64,000 nt of DNA from Mycosphaerelloides madeirae (Eukaryota > Ascomycota > Dothideomycetes > Mycosphaerellales > Mycosphaerellaceae): positions 1 to 64,000 of the forward strand of contig NHNV01000076.1 of assembly GCA_002785995.1 (NCBI GenBank), given 5' to 3'. This document shows, piece by piece, positions 31,818 to 43,428 of this stretch (position 1 is its first letter; each line of letters starts with the position of its first letter). A program made the translations under genes and the position numbers. The notes below the pieces were generated by a model. It was not told where the DNA came from and made no database searches. It was given only the letters and a program-made list of their open reading frames with translations.

Positions 31818-34054
31818 TGTCGGCCGTTGAGTAGCGGGCTTGGGAAGGTTGGAGGGAGGGTATCCGACTAGACCCTCTGAGGAGAGGAGATAGATGCCTG
31901 CAGGAGGTAACGTGACCTGGATCGGTTGCCTTGGCGTTGAGTGGCGGGTGAATGTTAAAAGCGGGAGCTGCTGTCCAATGATTCTTGACTGGTGGTCGAC
32001 GTGTAGTGAGTGAAAGCGCTTAGTTTCTTTCTCGGAAAATGATGGGTCTTCTTTACAATTTTTTCAATGACCGGCGCAGACAACGAAAATCGGAGGTCGG
32101 CCCTGTAAGGAGTAGTAGTGTGGTGAGCAATGCGGCGTAGGCCAGGCCTTGGTGTTTAAGAAGAGAGGCCCCAGGTTTATCGCCAGCAATTGCGGGCAGG
32201 TGTCGGAGGGCGTAGCTTGTATTTCCTTTGGACGATCAAAGAACAAGAATATGGTATGCAGAATGTCATGCAGGGAGAACATCAGCAGGGGAATATGTAG
32301 TCTTAGCAGTTCGATGACAAGAGGATTCACAACCCGTCAACCGTGGAGCATGTCCAAAAGGAGCACAGACAAGCAGCCTGTCCTCTCTATTTCCATAAGG
32401 AAGAAGGATCAGGCGGGCTACAATAGATCTGCTGGCGGCGTCAGTGTGAGAGAACAGGCACAACGGGCGTGCTCGCGTGCACTGCCCGAGACCGGCTCCC
32501 GATCCTTCGCGCTCGTGCAAACATCTGCCACGCGAGAATAGAGTGGCATCCGAGCAGAACAATCATGTCGACCACCTCCTACTACCGGCACCTCGCATGC
32601 GAGACACCCGTTCGGAGGGGGAAGACTCCAATGTGGCTTCGGGGTAAGGCGCCCTCTTTCGAGAGGACCACCTGCCGTGTTGGAACGCGTCGTCGCCCAG
32701 TCTCGCGGATCGGACTGGAGTGTTTGCCGTGCTCGTCAGGTGCAGGAACGCTTCCTGCGGTACACCCTGTGCAAAGATTTGCAAGCAGGTCCGGCTTTTC
32801 AGCCTCATCTTGCTTGCGTACGGTCGTATAGCGAGGGTGGTGGTGGTGGTCAGGGAATTAGCAAGCAGTCAGAGACGCAAAAGGCGAAGTAAAGCTCCGC
32901 CTCGCCTTCGCAGCACAGACCATCCCCCAAGGCAGCCTCGCGAAGAAGACGAATCGCTTTCCTTCGACTATCAGCACCTTCCCGCAAACATCCAATCATC
33001 AAACTCCCAATTCTTCGCGATGCTAAGTTGTCTGTTTCAGTCGCGCTGTCTTCCGCTCGTCTTCGTCACCATCTCATAATCCAAAGCCTCACACTCACCA
33101 ACACCGAATTCCGGTCACGCCCTTCAATCTCGTACTCCCTAGGCAAAACAATTCCCTCTACCGTGACGAAGCGTGCACGGACTTGTTGGCCTCCAAAACA
33201 ATCCGTCACACCTCTCTCTCCTCTCCAGCCACGGGGGGCTGAACTTGGGTCTGCAGGTCCTATTCCTTCGCTTCCCAAGACAGACCACTCGCTCAGCTGA
33301 GGAGAAGCTGCACACCCTTCTTGCACGGCCACAGCCTGCACCCGTTTTTGCGGCTGATGCACACCTTAGTGATCCTTAGGCACCGTGTCCCATGGAAACA
33401 AGGAGAATTATATGCCTGACGCCACAGATGAGGTCGGCAGCAGCAATCCTCCCGCACGCTGGAATCGAAGGGCTGTCGCCTTGGGAAGTCTTGGAAGTGG
33501 ACGAAGTCCAAATCCAGCCTCAAAAGACGAAAGACAACCCGGATCGAGGAGCTCTCACGTCCCTCGGACTCTGGTCGTTCGCTTTCCAAAAGGCCGCCCA
33601 CAGCCTCCCCTCAGAAACGGAACATCTCGGTAGCAGAGCGTCAAACCAGGACGGAACGAACTCCTCGGTCACACGACAAGCCACCAACACTGTCCGACAA
33701 CAGGAAATTTTGGTGACGCCCGGAGCGATGGCCCTCTTGTATACTCACCTTCAGCTGGCATTACAATGCATCGCGTAAGCTACAACGAGAGGCCGCCCCA
33801 GGCAGATATGCCAATTCTGACCAATTAAGGCAACAGTGAACATTGCTTGCGTATCTGGATGACGACTCACACGTTCTTCATCGTCGCGTCAACTGCGATG
33901 TGAACAGACATTAGAATTTGCTTCTGGTAGGTGACATCCTCGGACTTTTTACCTCTCCTCATCAAAAGCACGACCAAACCAAGCCGAAGTGGGTATCCTG
34001 CGTATACTTCAACACACACCGCGTAACTCCGGTATCCTACCCAATCATGCAATA
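31818..34054. other. Long gene-poor interval (2.2 kb)
   Basis: Several frames of 80-130 codons overlap on both strands, but none shows a domain, a consistent splice pattern or family-like motifs. It lies upstream of the coiled-coil gene (minus) and downstream of the cyclin (minus), so a long 5' UTR and promoter are the simplest content. A non-coding RNA or lineage-specific gene cannot be excluded. Confidence 0.4.
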
Positions 34055-34990
34055 TCATTTCGTCCCTTTCTTCCTCAACGGCAGCTTCAACTTGAACTGA
34101 TCATTCAACCTCCCTCTCGCCCCAATCCCGTTCCTCGCAGCCTGCTGTAACAAGAAAGTCCTCCTTGCCATGATCTTCTCATCCACGAAAAGATCAAAAT
34201 CCAAGAGATAACACAATGTCAACTCCAAGTTCATCAGCTGGTTATTGCTCACCCCTCCCACTTTCGCAACCCGCTCTTGCGCCCACTTATTATCCTCCAG
34301 CGTCTTCGCAGCAACTCTTATCGCCGCGAGCGCGAGCCGGTGGATCGTTCGACTCGTCGCTGGAACCATGAGGTCAGAGACGCAGAGGATGTGGATGTAC
34401 GCGGCTGCGGCGAGGTACACGCCTGGCGAGTGCGGGCAGTAGTGGTGGATCCGCGTGAGGTATTCGGTCAAGGTGAAGGGCGGCGCGACTTTGGAGAAGA
34501 AGCGACGGGCTATGGCGGCGTGTTGCAGCGTTATCTCTTCTGCGCGCGCGCCTACATCGACGGTGATCGGCTCGGTGGGCTGCGCTTCAGGGCTGCCTAT
34601 GTGGGGTATGTTGGGGATGTCTGCTGCTCCTATCGCCGTGCGCGGGGTCGAGGAGAGGCGGCGCGTGCGTCTTTCTTCTGATCCGAAGCGCTTGGGGGTG
34701 GAGGGTCTAGAGACGGGGGGTGTAGGAGGGACGTCGCCGGTGGCTTCGGCGAGCTTCTCCAGTGTCTCCATGAACATGCGGACCGCGCCGAGGGCGGAGA
34801 TGCAGTTGATGTCCCATATTTCGCTGTCGAGCTGGAGGGCCGTGTCGGATTTGGGCACGAGGGTGGGGTTCAAGGGTACGGCGGCGGCGGCATCGTTTAC
34901 GTTGGGGTCGGGAGGCGGTGGTGGTGAGTTGGATAATATTGATTTTGTTGTTGCTTCGACAACAGCAGTGTGGGACGAGCCATCTTCCAT
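34055..34990 (-). CDS. Pho80-type cyclin
   Basis: Cyclin of the PHO80/PREG group that pairs with a Pho85-like kinase and in fungi controls phosphate-starvation genes. 311 aa, single exon. The frame is open further upstream but begins there with TTG; the first ATG is 34990. Residues 1-155 are Pro/Ser-rich and disordered. The cyclin box follows: FSKVAPPFTLTEYLTRIHHYCPHSPGV (written here as an overview of residues about 165-190), then AAAYIHILC, RLALAAIRVAAKTLEDNKW and LELTLCYLLDFDLFV. These match the Pho80 core in order. N. crassa PREG has the same arrangement of long N-tail plus box. Confidence 0.88.
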   Translation of the reverse strand: MEDGSSHTAVVEATTKSILSNSPPPPPDPNVNDAAAAVPLNPTLVPKSDTALQLDSEIWDINCISALGAVRMFMETLEKLAEATGDVPPTPPVSRPSTPKRFGSEERRTRRLSSTPRTAIGAADIPNIPHIGSPEAQPTEPITVDVGARAEEITLQHAAIARRFFSKVAPPFTLTEYLTRIHHYCPHSPGVYLAAAAYIHILCVSDLMVPATSRTIHRLALAAIRVAAKTLEDNKWAQERVAKVGGVSNNQLMNLELTLCYLLDFDLFVDEKIMARRTFLLQQAARNGIGARGRLNDQFKLKLPLRKKGTK

Positions 34991-35995
34991 GCCTCGCTCG
35001 CGAAGGTGGGGTAAGAGGTAGGAGGATGGAGTGGATACAAATCGCTCAATCACATTCACACAACTCTTGCAGTCTCGCCCATTCCAAACAGACACCAAAA
35101 CGCTACCTTCGATCGTTCAGCCGGCGTCGTCGTATCGTCGCGAGTGGATGTGGGCGGGCATATGGGGCAGCGTGGCAGTCATGTATATGAAGGTGTGTGG
35201 TGAAAACAGGACTTAGGCGGTGCAGCGGGTCCTCATGACCAGGGAAGGGCGGCAGCAGAGTGGCAGTAGTTATGAACTCGGCGCGAAGGCAGAGTAACAG
35301 TAGTATTGGTCCAGAGCTGTTTCGGATGGTGTGGTCCAAGTCTCGCATTGATTGAGGTGGATCTTGTACGGCGCATGTCCAGGAGCTATTTGCAGAGAGG
35401 AGGCGCTGTTCGGTGAGCTCTTGCCGAGCCTGCTTCTTTCTTTCTTTCGGTCGTCTCTTTCTTTTGCTCCTTCCACTCCATCAACATCCATCAAGAACAG
35501 TCTCGTTTCTCAATGAAGAATTCCATTACCAAACTCTCACCCCACCAGTGACGACTTTAGACCTGCACACATCAAGAGGGCGCCCGGACTCGCGGCCCAG
35601 CCACGTCTTAAGTTCTGGCCCCTTTGAGCTCCTTGCATCTCGAAACCCAATCCTCCTGCAGGTTCCACAGCGGGGAACGCATGCAGGGCCTGATACGTGC
35701 GTGAGGGGTCCAGACAACGAGAAGGAAGGACGACTGTACACGTACATGTGCCTATCCGCGTCTATGACGAGAGGATGATATGTGAATGCGCTCAGAGGAA
35801 GGCTGACAAGGTGGTTCGATCGGAGAGATCAGGCTGTTCTTATGGGTTTGTGACGGTGTGAATGTTCAATGCGAGCTGACCATTGATCTAGTCAATGTCG
35901 AAACTTGTCGTAATGTATGTCTTTCGACTCTATGCGATGCAGAAACACTTCGTATATATCAGACCCTTGAGACCCCTGATATTCGTTCGGACGTT
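34991..35995. other. Intergenic, cyclin promoter region
   Basis: About 1 kb. Short frames only; no recognised gene. It lies upstream of the cyclin and downstream of the DUF1295 pseudogene. Confidence 0.5.
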
Positions 35996-36823
35996 TCAGT
36001 AGATCCACGGCAGCAATTTATACGGCACCTTCTGTTTAAACTCCTCCCACTGCTGGCCATACCGCTTCTCACAATACGCATACATACTCGGGACAGCTCT
36101 AGCACAGAAATCGGACGCAAATCAAGTGCAAGACACCGCACCTGCAATTCAGCCGCCACAGATCAAGCTGTAACCGATCCTCCAAAGCGTATAGCCACCA
36201 TAATTGATGTTCCTAGCCATGCCGAACAGACCGCCAGAACATGGCTTGCCTTTGTTTCTGGGGTCTTGCTTGAATGCTTTCCGCTGGGTCTCACACCACC
36301 ACTCGGTGAACAGACCGACTGAGTATAAGGCGAGGCCGGCCTTGAGCGCCCATGAAGCTGAGATGAGGGCTGCCGTGAGACTTGACCGGTCGCTAGGCTG
36401 TTGCGACGTGAGTACCCACACAGCAAGTACGATGTTCGATGCATTGAGAACGGTGTTGTACCCGGCGATGCCGAAAGTGAAAGGTAAGGTGATGATGGAG
36501 TCTCCAATGAACGTCTTCCAGTAAATCTACTTCAGACTGCTACCGACGGCGAATCCAAGAACTATGGTGTGGCAAAGACTGAGGCCGAGAGCAATCGTTG
36601 TTGTGGCACGCGGTGCTACCGTGACTCCAATTCGAAGCAGAAGAGTGCTTGCGATCCCGGACTTGAGGATCCATCGTTGTAGTGGCAGATCTGCTAGTCT
36701 GAGGACGTTGAAGACGGTGGTGTTGATCGTGAAAGCGCCTTTCTTGCGAGTTTCTCACAACCAGTCTGCTGGTTGATAGCCGTCGCTCGATGGACCTTTG
36801 GGCGGAAGGGAGTTGTTGGCCAT
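35996..36823 (-). pseudogene. DUF1295 / steroid 5-alpha-reductase-like membrane protein, inactivated
   Basis: One reading frame from ATG 36823 to TGA 35998 covers the whole expected protein (276 codons) without a frameshift, but holds four premature stops: TGA 36757-36755, TAG 36529-36527, TGA 36151-36149 and TGA 36124-36122. Around them the sequence is well conserved in style: GAFTINTTVFNVLRLADLPL, then KQRKAF-like TQRKAFKQDPRNKGKP, RNINYGGYTLWRIGY, and the end YCEKRYGQQWEEFKQKVPYK. Family members are polytopic reductase-like membrane proteins. The TAG sits where a Gln (CAG) is expected and three TGA may replace Trp or Arg, so all fit C-to-T/G-to-A transitions. None of the stops is removable by introns of normal size. 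Confidence 0.8.
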
Positions 36824-37131
36824 GTGGTCGATGATATCGTTGCTATGGTTGCGGGACTACAAGATATCCGACACTATATATAAGAACTGACGAATAGCAT
36901 TTGTCAGAGATCTTTTCGAGCAATGCACATGCGGCGTGTTTGTCGTGCCGAGGAGGGTGTATTAAAGTCGGAGCGGAGAGTTTGGAGGCAGCGGAAGCAC
37001 AGAGAGGACTCCCGTCGAATTGGCCGCGCCTCAAGCTTCGACTTTCTGGAATCCATCACTTCCACACATTTTGATCTATTCACTCACGGCTCGCGCAAGG
37101 CTAGCGGCATTGGCCTGTGTGCGCCGCAGCC
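36824..37131. other. Divergent region between DUF1295 pseudogene and Mrp51
   Basis: 308 nt; contains the Mrp51 promoter and the former promoter of the pseudogene. Nothing else seen. Confidence 0.5.
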
Positions 37132-38757
37132 ATGTCCAAGTCGATGCACTCGCCCACGTCGCGGCTGCTGCAGTCGTCGCGCCTGTTCTCGCTCCCACGA
37201 CCCCTACCGCAACCACCGCTCGAGATGGCGACCTCGACCGGCATCTATCGAGCCTCTGACAGCGCTACCCTCCCCTACCCAACCCACCAGGTCATCGCCA
37301 CGCCTCCGGGCTCTCATTTTCGCGGCGATTGGGGCCTCAAGCGTCCTCTCCCAACGAAAATCACTCGAAAATCTTCAACGCCGCATATCAAAGTTCGCCA
37401 GCACGACAATGCTGCCCACATTACCGATTTTGGCAGCGCGGCGGATCACTCGCTCACTGTCGCCAAATGGCAGCAGATGGGGGTGCCGTTGATGACCAAT
37501 GAGCAGAGGACCACCTTTACCAACAGCAAGAAGTCTACTCAGAGCGTCTACGACGAGAACTTGGACAATACCGATCCCGATCTACACTTTATCCAGCCTA
37601 CCGAAACGCAGGCTTCGCGGTACAACTCCAGCGTGATGCAGGCGCCAAAGCCAGCGAAGCGATGGAAGTATGATGGGCCTTGGCTTCCTGGTATGCAAGA
37701 GGGCGAATTTGAGATTTGGCTTATGCAGAAGATTGCCAAGCGGAAGACCGCGTTTCGTAAGTTTCTGGTAGAGCGGATGTTGAAGAGGAGAATACAAGAA
37801 GTGCAGAAGGCGCTTCGAGAGGGCGGTGACGGCGGCTCTGTCTCGGAATTGCGGAAAGTGCAGCTGCAGAAGGAAGTCATGGATAACTTCGAATTGGAGG
37901 AGAAGAGAATGCGTGATGATCATGCCGTTCAGCATCTTAGCTCTGAGCTGACCTCTGCGATTTGTGACTTCCTCGACCTCCCGGGGCTCCAAAGCGGATC
38001 GCAAGACCTGTCTGGGGCCAGGAGCGATGCGTTCCGCAACTCACTGGCAAGTTTCGTACCGGCAGCGACTGGGCCACCCTCTACACATCCTGCAGCAGGC
38101 CTTTCGCACATCCGAACTCACGCCTTTCTCGAGAACCATCCACTATGGGGACCGCAGGCGCACAAGTCTCCAGTCCTCGCACGAGTTGTGAGACCACGTA
38201 CGAACCCTCAAGGAACAGAACATCAGGCCAAGCTTGGTGTCGGTGGTATCGTGACGTCCGACCCAGTGGGCGCCTCATTCCAGAATGACAGGTCCAAAGC
38301 CCTCCCCGACGAAGATAACATCCGGGATGTGTACAAGGAGACGGATCGTATGGTGACCGCACTTGAGCCTGATCTCGCAGGCGGAAACAAAACCTGGGTG
38401 CATCCCGAGACTGCTAGTATTGACGAAGAGGGAAGGATACGGCTCAACATTTCCCGAGGCGACAAGGAAGCCATTGCAGTCGCTACGAACGACGTCGAGC
38501 CAATTCACCGGACGAGAAGAGCTTCGATGCAGGATCCATACACGCCTCCCGCAGGCACTGCTGGTAATGCCAACTATGGCTTCAACACTCGATCTGCCGG
38601 CTCTGGCGCTCCACGATCTGCCACCCGTGGATTCGATGCCGAGCTTGGGACGCAGTCAAGACAGGGCCCGCTCAATGAGAAGGATACCTGGGAAGGGATG
38701 TCGAGGATTCGAGAGCTGGCACGAAGCCAGAACAGAGGCCCTCCAAGAGTTTACTGA
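37132..38757 (+). CDS. MRP51: Mitochondrial small-subunit ribosomal protein Mrp51 (bS1m)
   Basis: Fungal-type mitochondrial 37S ribosomal protein, 541 aa, single exon. The frame opens upstream only with GTG; ATG 37132 gives a Ser/Arg/Leu-rich mitochondrial presequence (SPTSRLLQSSRLFSLPRPL). It is followed by the diagnostic segment TLPYPTHQVIATPPGSHFRGDWGLKRPLP (spread over residues about 45-75), then STPHIKV and HITDFGSAADHSLTVAKWQ. A conserved central block FLVERMLKRR and a C-terminal INISRGD-like LNISRGDKEA with an IRELARSQNR tail follow. Yeast Mrp51 is needed for translation of COX2/COX3 leaders; the filamentous protein is longer. Confidence 0.9.
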   Translation: MSKSMHSPTSRLLQSSRLFSLPRPLPQPPLEMATSTGIYRASDSATLPYPTHQVIATPPGSHFRGDWGLKRPLPTKITRKSSTPHIKVRQHDNAAHITDFGSAADHSLTVAKWQQMGVPLMTNEQRTTFTNSKKSTQSVYDENLDNTDPDLHFIQPTETQASRYNSSVMQAPKPAKRWKYDGPWLPGMQEGEFEIWLMQKIAKRKTAFRKFLVERMLKRRIQEVQKALREGGDGGSVSELRKVQLQKEVMDNFELEEKRMRDDHAVQHLSSELTSAICDFLDLPGLQSGSQDLSGARSDAFRNSLASFVPAATGPPSTHPAAGLSHIRTHAFLENHPLWGPQAHKSPVLARVVRPRTNPQGTEHQAKLGVGGIVTSDPVGASFQNDRSKALPDEDNIRDVYKETDRMVTALEPDLAGGNKTWVHPETASIDEEGRIRLNISRGDKEAIAVATNDVEPIHRTRRASMQDPYTPPAGTAGNANYGFNTRSAGSGAPRSATRGFDAELGTQSRQGPLNEKDTWEGMSRIRELARSQNRGPPRVY

Positions 38758-38958
38758 GCTGTATTATATCAAATACTGTAAAGAGCTGTACATACATCTA
38801 CTTCTCCTGTCGCGTGCTATATCTTTATTCCTTCCTATTCATCCCCGCTTACAGACGGGCTTGGCAGTAAGCTCCTGCTCCACTTCTCGACTTCATTCCT
38901 TCCCAGTCCCAGCTTGCAGTTGCCACGAACAAGAACATCTCATAAGCGATTGGACAGA

Positions 38959-40478
38959 ATGACCAAGAACATCATGTCTCCCAAACCCATCGCCAACCCA
39001 GACCTGCCGAAACCACCCTCAGGCAAATATCCAGCAAAGACCCATGCCCGGCGAGTCGCCCGCTGGATCGCCGACAATGGAGGTCCTGCGAGTGGCGTTA
39101 TCTATCTCGAAGGACAGAGTACCAAAATCGTAGAAGTACCATATCCAACCACTTTACAAACACCCTGAGCTCTTATACTGACTCTATCCAGGACGACGAC
39201 AAAGAAGCACCCCACCGCCAACGACGACACTTCTTCTACCTCACAGGCTGCGACCTCCCAGATTGCTTTTTCGCCTATGACATCGCTGCGGACAAGTCGA
39301 TTTTATGGATTCCGCCAGTGGATCCGGAGGTCGTGATGTGGGCTGGTATGCCGCTGCTGCCGGAGGAGGCTTTGGAGAAGTTTGATGTGGATGAGGTTCT
39401 TACTACCGATGAGCTGAAATCTGGGAAATCGCTTGCGAGGATTTTGGAGAAGCGGGAGACGTATGCTTTTGTTATCAAGGACCGCGCGGATCTTGGGGTC
39501 TTTGAGGGTGAGGAGGTGAAAGCTTGCGAACCACGGATCGATTACGAGTGGGCGAGGAAGGCTGTGGAAGAGTGTCGGGTCGTCAAGGACGACTATGAGA
39601 TCGCCATGATCCGCCACGCCAACATCATCTCCTCCTACGCCCATGAACAAGTCCTCGCCTCCGCCCGCCGCGCCTCCAACGAGCGCGAACTCAATGCTCT
39701 CTTCGTCATGCACTGCCACGCCAACGGCTGCAAAGAACAAGCCTACGGCTGCATCTGCGCCGCCGGAACGGCAGGCTCCACCCTCCACTACGTCCACAAC
39801 GACCAACCCCTCGACCACAAGGACAACATTCTCCTCGACGCAGGCGCCGAATATAACTGCTACTGCTCCGACATAACCCGTACCTTCCCCATTACCCCCT
39901 CCGGCCGCTTCACCCCCGAGTCCCGCGAAATCTACACGCTCGTGCTACAAATGCAATCCGAATGCATGTCCATGATACGTGCAGGCGCTCTCTGGGAAGA
40001 TATCCACATGCACGCCCACAAAGTCGCCGCCCTCGGGCTCCAAACCCTCGGAATCCTCTCCAAGTCCCTCTCCCTCCCCCAAATCCTCTCCTCCCACATC
40101 ACAACGCGCTTCTTTCCCCACGGTCTCGGCCACTACTTAGGAATGGACACCCACGACACCGGCGGCCATCCCAACTACTCCGACCCAAACCCCTACTTCA
40201 CCTACCTGCGCAAACGCGGCCCCTTACCTGCCGGCGCAGTCATAACGAACGAGCCTGGGATTTATTTCCGCAAGTTTCCAATGGAGCAGGAGTTGAAGGA
40301 TGGGAAGTGGGATGGGATTGTAGATCAGGAGGTTTTGGAGCGGTATTGGAGGGTGGGAGGTGTGAGGATTGAGGATGATATTGTGGTCAAAGAGGATGGA
40401 TACGAGAATTTGACGACGGTGAGTAGTGATTTGGAGACGGTGGAGGCGATGGTTGTTAATGGAGTTGGCGGTGCATGA
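38959..40478 (+). CDS. Xaa-Pro aminopeptidase / prolidase (M24B)
   Basis: Metallopeptidase that removes N-terminal residues before proline or splits X-Pro dipeptides; cytosolic. Model: 38959-39135 joined to 39192-40478 (56-nt intron), 487 aa. The N-terminal creatinase-like domain has RRHFFYLTGCDLPDC. The pita-bread domain carries all five metal ligands: DAGAEY...SDITRTFP (two Asp), HGLGHYLGMDTHD (His), TNEPGIYF (Glu) and RIEDDI (Glu). The short N-terminus without signal and the sequence order fit the fungal PEPP family (Xaa-Pro aminopeptidase, prolidase-like). Upstream spacing to Mrp51 is 201 nt, same strand. Confidence 0.93.
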
Positions 40479-41003
40479 TCAGATGAACATAGACGGCTGT
40501 GTTAGCGATCCACTGCGATGGAGACATTGAGAAAGATGAAAATGAAACGACACAAACGTAGGTTCCAAAAGCGCGTTTTCTGTTTTCGTATTTTCCAAAC
40601 TCTCCTTTCGTTGTTGTGCGATTGCTGCGGGTCCTCTTTTCCCTGCCAGTAAAGGCTGGTTACGGTCGTTCGTCCTACGCTAGCACGGTGATGCCTGAAT
40701 GCCTGTCTTGCTTCCTCCCTTCACATCATCTTTCGTCCTCCTAAAACTTCAGCATTCCTGTTCTCGGTCGTCGTTGTTCGTCTTGCTGCTCTGATGATCA
40801 TGCCATGTCTTAAGATCGCTCATCCTGTACACTCACTCGTATCGTTGAGCAAGCCACCCACTCGCGATGCTTTGGAACTTCGTAGATCGGCGAGCGCTTT
40901 ACTTGCCGAATCTCCACAAGCGGTCAATGTCCTTGTACCGCAGATCCGACATCAAGGTAGGGACGTCACGTCTCCGCCGATTGCCACCGTAACCTGTCTC
41001 TCC
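40479..41003. other. Convergent 3' region between PEPP and NOT2
   Basis: 525 nt between two facing stop codons, T-rich patches near 40560-40780. A plus-strand frame from 40794 runs into NOT2 and is its shadow. No gene supported. Confidence 0.5.
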
Positions 41004-43428
41004 CTAAGGGTCAGGTCCGGCAGAAACGATGGAGTTCTGACGACCAACGCCAGGATAGTTGCCCGTCTGGCTCGTGTTGTTCACCTGCTGCGCCATGGCG
41101 GCTTGAGCAGCAGCAGTGTTGTGCGGCACCTCGCGAGCTTGAGTTTGAGTATCGATGGTGCGGTTGTCGAGGTCGTTAGTGAGCAAAGTGAACTGGCGAC
41201 GGACGCGGTTCCAGTTCATGTGGTCGAAGAAGATGTACACGCCCTGCTCAGTCTTACCATCGGCCAGTCGGGTAGGCTCGATGCCGATCGGCATGCCGTT
41301 GGTCTGATCGATAATGGTGAGCGACGTAGACGCATTGGTTTCGCGGGTATCCTGCTGCAGCCAGTGACGCATCTCCTTGTGCCAGCGCCAGTCACGACGA
41401 GCGAGCTCAGCTGCGGCATACTCCTGCTTGATGTCACCAGTCGACTGGAAGAAGATGGCGAAGAGGGTTTCTGCAGGGAGTGTTAGCAGGGAACAAGTGG
41501 AAGTATCCGCATTCAGACTGGTACCGACCGTCACTAAAGGCAGTCATTCGACTATCCATAGGTGGGACGTTGTTGACGTAGTACGCTGGGGGGACGGAGA
41601 AGTCTGGAATCACGCGACGTGACCGGTCGTCGAAGATCGTGCCGCGGCTGCTGGAATCGGGAAATGGGTGGAAGCTCTTGTAGAGAGGCTCGTTAGAGTC
41701 GAGATCCATGTCCAGGCCACTCAAATCCTGGCCCATGAGGATGCCGAAGTTTCTCTCTTGGGGTGGCAGCGTCGGGTCGATGGGAGATCCCGACTCTATG
41801 TTCTTGACAGTCTCGAATCTCTTGACGAGACCTGCCATGCCAAATTTCTCTGCAGGAGTCATCTCGGCCCACGGCTTAGTAGGTTGATTGAGAGGCTGGG
41901 TGAAGGCTTTATCGGCGTCTGAGTGCGGCTGGGTGCGAGTCTGAGCGCCAGCTTGAGTCGTTCCAACAGGATTCTGGGGACCGGGAGCGAAGACAGAGGA
42001 AGCGCCGCGCATTGGCAGCTGAGTCTGCTGGCCATTGGTATGTACTTGCACATCATCGGGGGAGGTCAGGGCGCTACCAAAGCCGTTTGCCTGCCTCGGT
42101 GGATCGCCATTCGGCTGCATGCTGAGCGGTGGGAAGTCGTCACCTGTGAGCTCAATCAGTCTCTCTTAGACAATGGACGGCGAAGTTTTGTGTAGGTTGG
42201 AGCAACTCACCGGTTCTTGAGGCGGCGTACTGTCGTTCTTGTCGCTCTTGCTCGCGGCGATCGCTTCGGAGGCGGTCCAGCTCCTGCTGGAGGTTTTCTC
42301 GCGTCATCTCGAGCGGCTCGGTTGTCGGATCGAGCGACAGCTGAGACGGAGTGGCGGACGGAGCGCGCTGCGTGGATTGGGCTGGTTGCTGCTGGTGTAC
42401 GGCTTGCGGCTGTGAAGCGGTAGACGGCTGTTGGGCGGACTGCTGCTGGATGGGTGGCTGCTGGCGGATGACGTTGCTGTTCCAGCTGCTGGTCGTTTGA
42501 GCGCCGCGGCCAGGAGCTCCTGAGAGCGAGGGGAAGTCACTGAGAGAATGGATATCAGCATCAAGATCTCTTGCGCGAGTTGATCTCGCACGATAGCTAA
42601 ATCCGGCCCCGGCCCCAGCTCCGGCTCCAGTTCCAGAGTCTGTAGATCCGTCATCGACGTGCAGAAGGGCCCAAGCTGCAGCGGCAGCAGCTTCATGCCG
42701 GCCCTGGAGCTTTCCAGCCTTGGTCCAGGGTGGGTCCCTCATGGCCATGTCGTGATCCATAGAATGTTGTTGGCAATACTGTGCCGAGGCTACTCGAGTT
42801 GTCGATGGCGGTGGTGCAAAGTCGGAGCAGCGACTGGTAGCAGCTTGATGACTCTTGGAGTCGTCGAACCGTCGATTTTCGGCGCGCTGGTGGGTTGCTG
42901 TGGGCGCGCGCCTTCCGTTTTCGCATGCATATTTCGTTTGTCGTGCCTCAATGCAGAACCCAGATTATTCCGCGGCCGCCGTTTGCTTTCGCCCCCACCT
43001 CCTGCCTGCTGCCGCCGCCCGCCATCGCCACCAGCCTCGCAAGTGAATGGAAAGAATAGTCAGACTTACCTCAAATCAATTGGACCTTGTCCTCCACCAC
43101 CCATAACTTGAGCGAAACCCGAAAGTTGCGGGCCTGGTCGTGGCTGACCGAGTCCAGGCGCACCTCCGAGTCCTCCAAAAGTGTTGTTTGCGGGCGAACC
43201 GAATGCCCATCCTGCACCGGCATTACCGTTGCCGAGTCCGGACTTGTTGCTGTTGTGAAGTCGCTGTCCAGGCCTCGAGCCTGGTTGTGCGCCGAAAGAG
43301 TTCATGCTGCCGTTCCGAAGCTGTTGCGCGTTGGGGCCTGCTTCCTCATTGCCGCTGTCAGTTGATGGTTCGTCTGAGTCGAAGAAGCCTGGCGGAGGTG
43401 CGACATAGCGATTGCGTTTAGGCGGCAT
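41004..43428 (-). CDS. NOT2: CCR4-NOT complex subunit NOT2
   Basis: Subunit of the CCR4-NOT deadenylase complex. Model: 43428-43070, 42596-42211, 42143-41529, 41470-41004, 608 aa. The start MPPKRNRYVAPPPGFF is followed by Gly/Asn/Gln-rich sequence with the DFPSLSG motif. The second exon ends in a coiled coil (REQERQERQYAASRTG) that joins DDFPPLSM. The C-terminal NOT-box (NOT2/3/5) domain includes ERNFGILMGQDLSGLD, IFDDRSRRVIPDFSVPPAYYVNNVPPM, FAIFF and RWHKEMRHWLQQD, ending in a Gln/Asn tail. Introns two and three are 67 and 58 nt. The first intron, 473 nt, is unusually long for this window; small extra exons or another acceptor inside it are possible, so the N-terminal third is less certain. 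Confidence 0.85.

Noticed and set aside
31818..34054. Several 80-130 codon frames proposed as genes
   Set aside because: No recognisable domain, inconsistent strand, no splice logic; kept as gene-poor interval.
35780..35850. tRNA-like B-box GGTTCGATC near 35812
   Set aside because: No A-box or cloverleaf could be formed from the flanking sequence.
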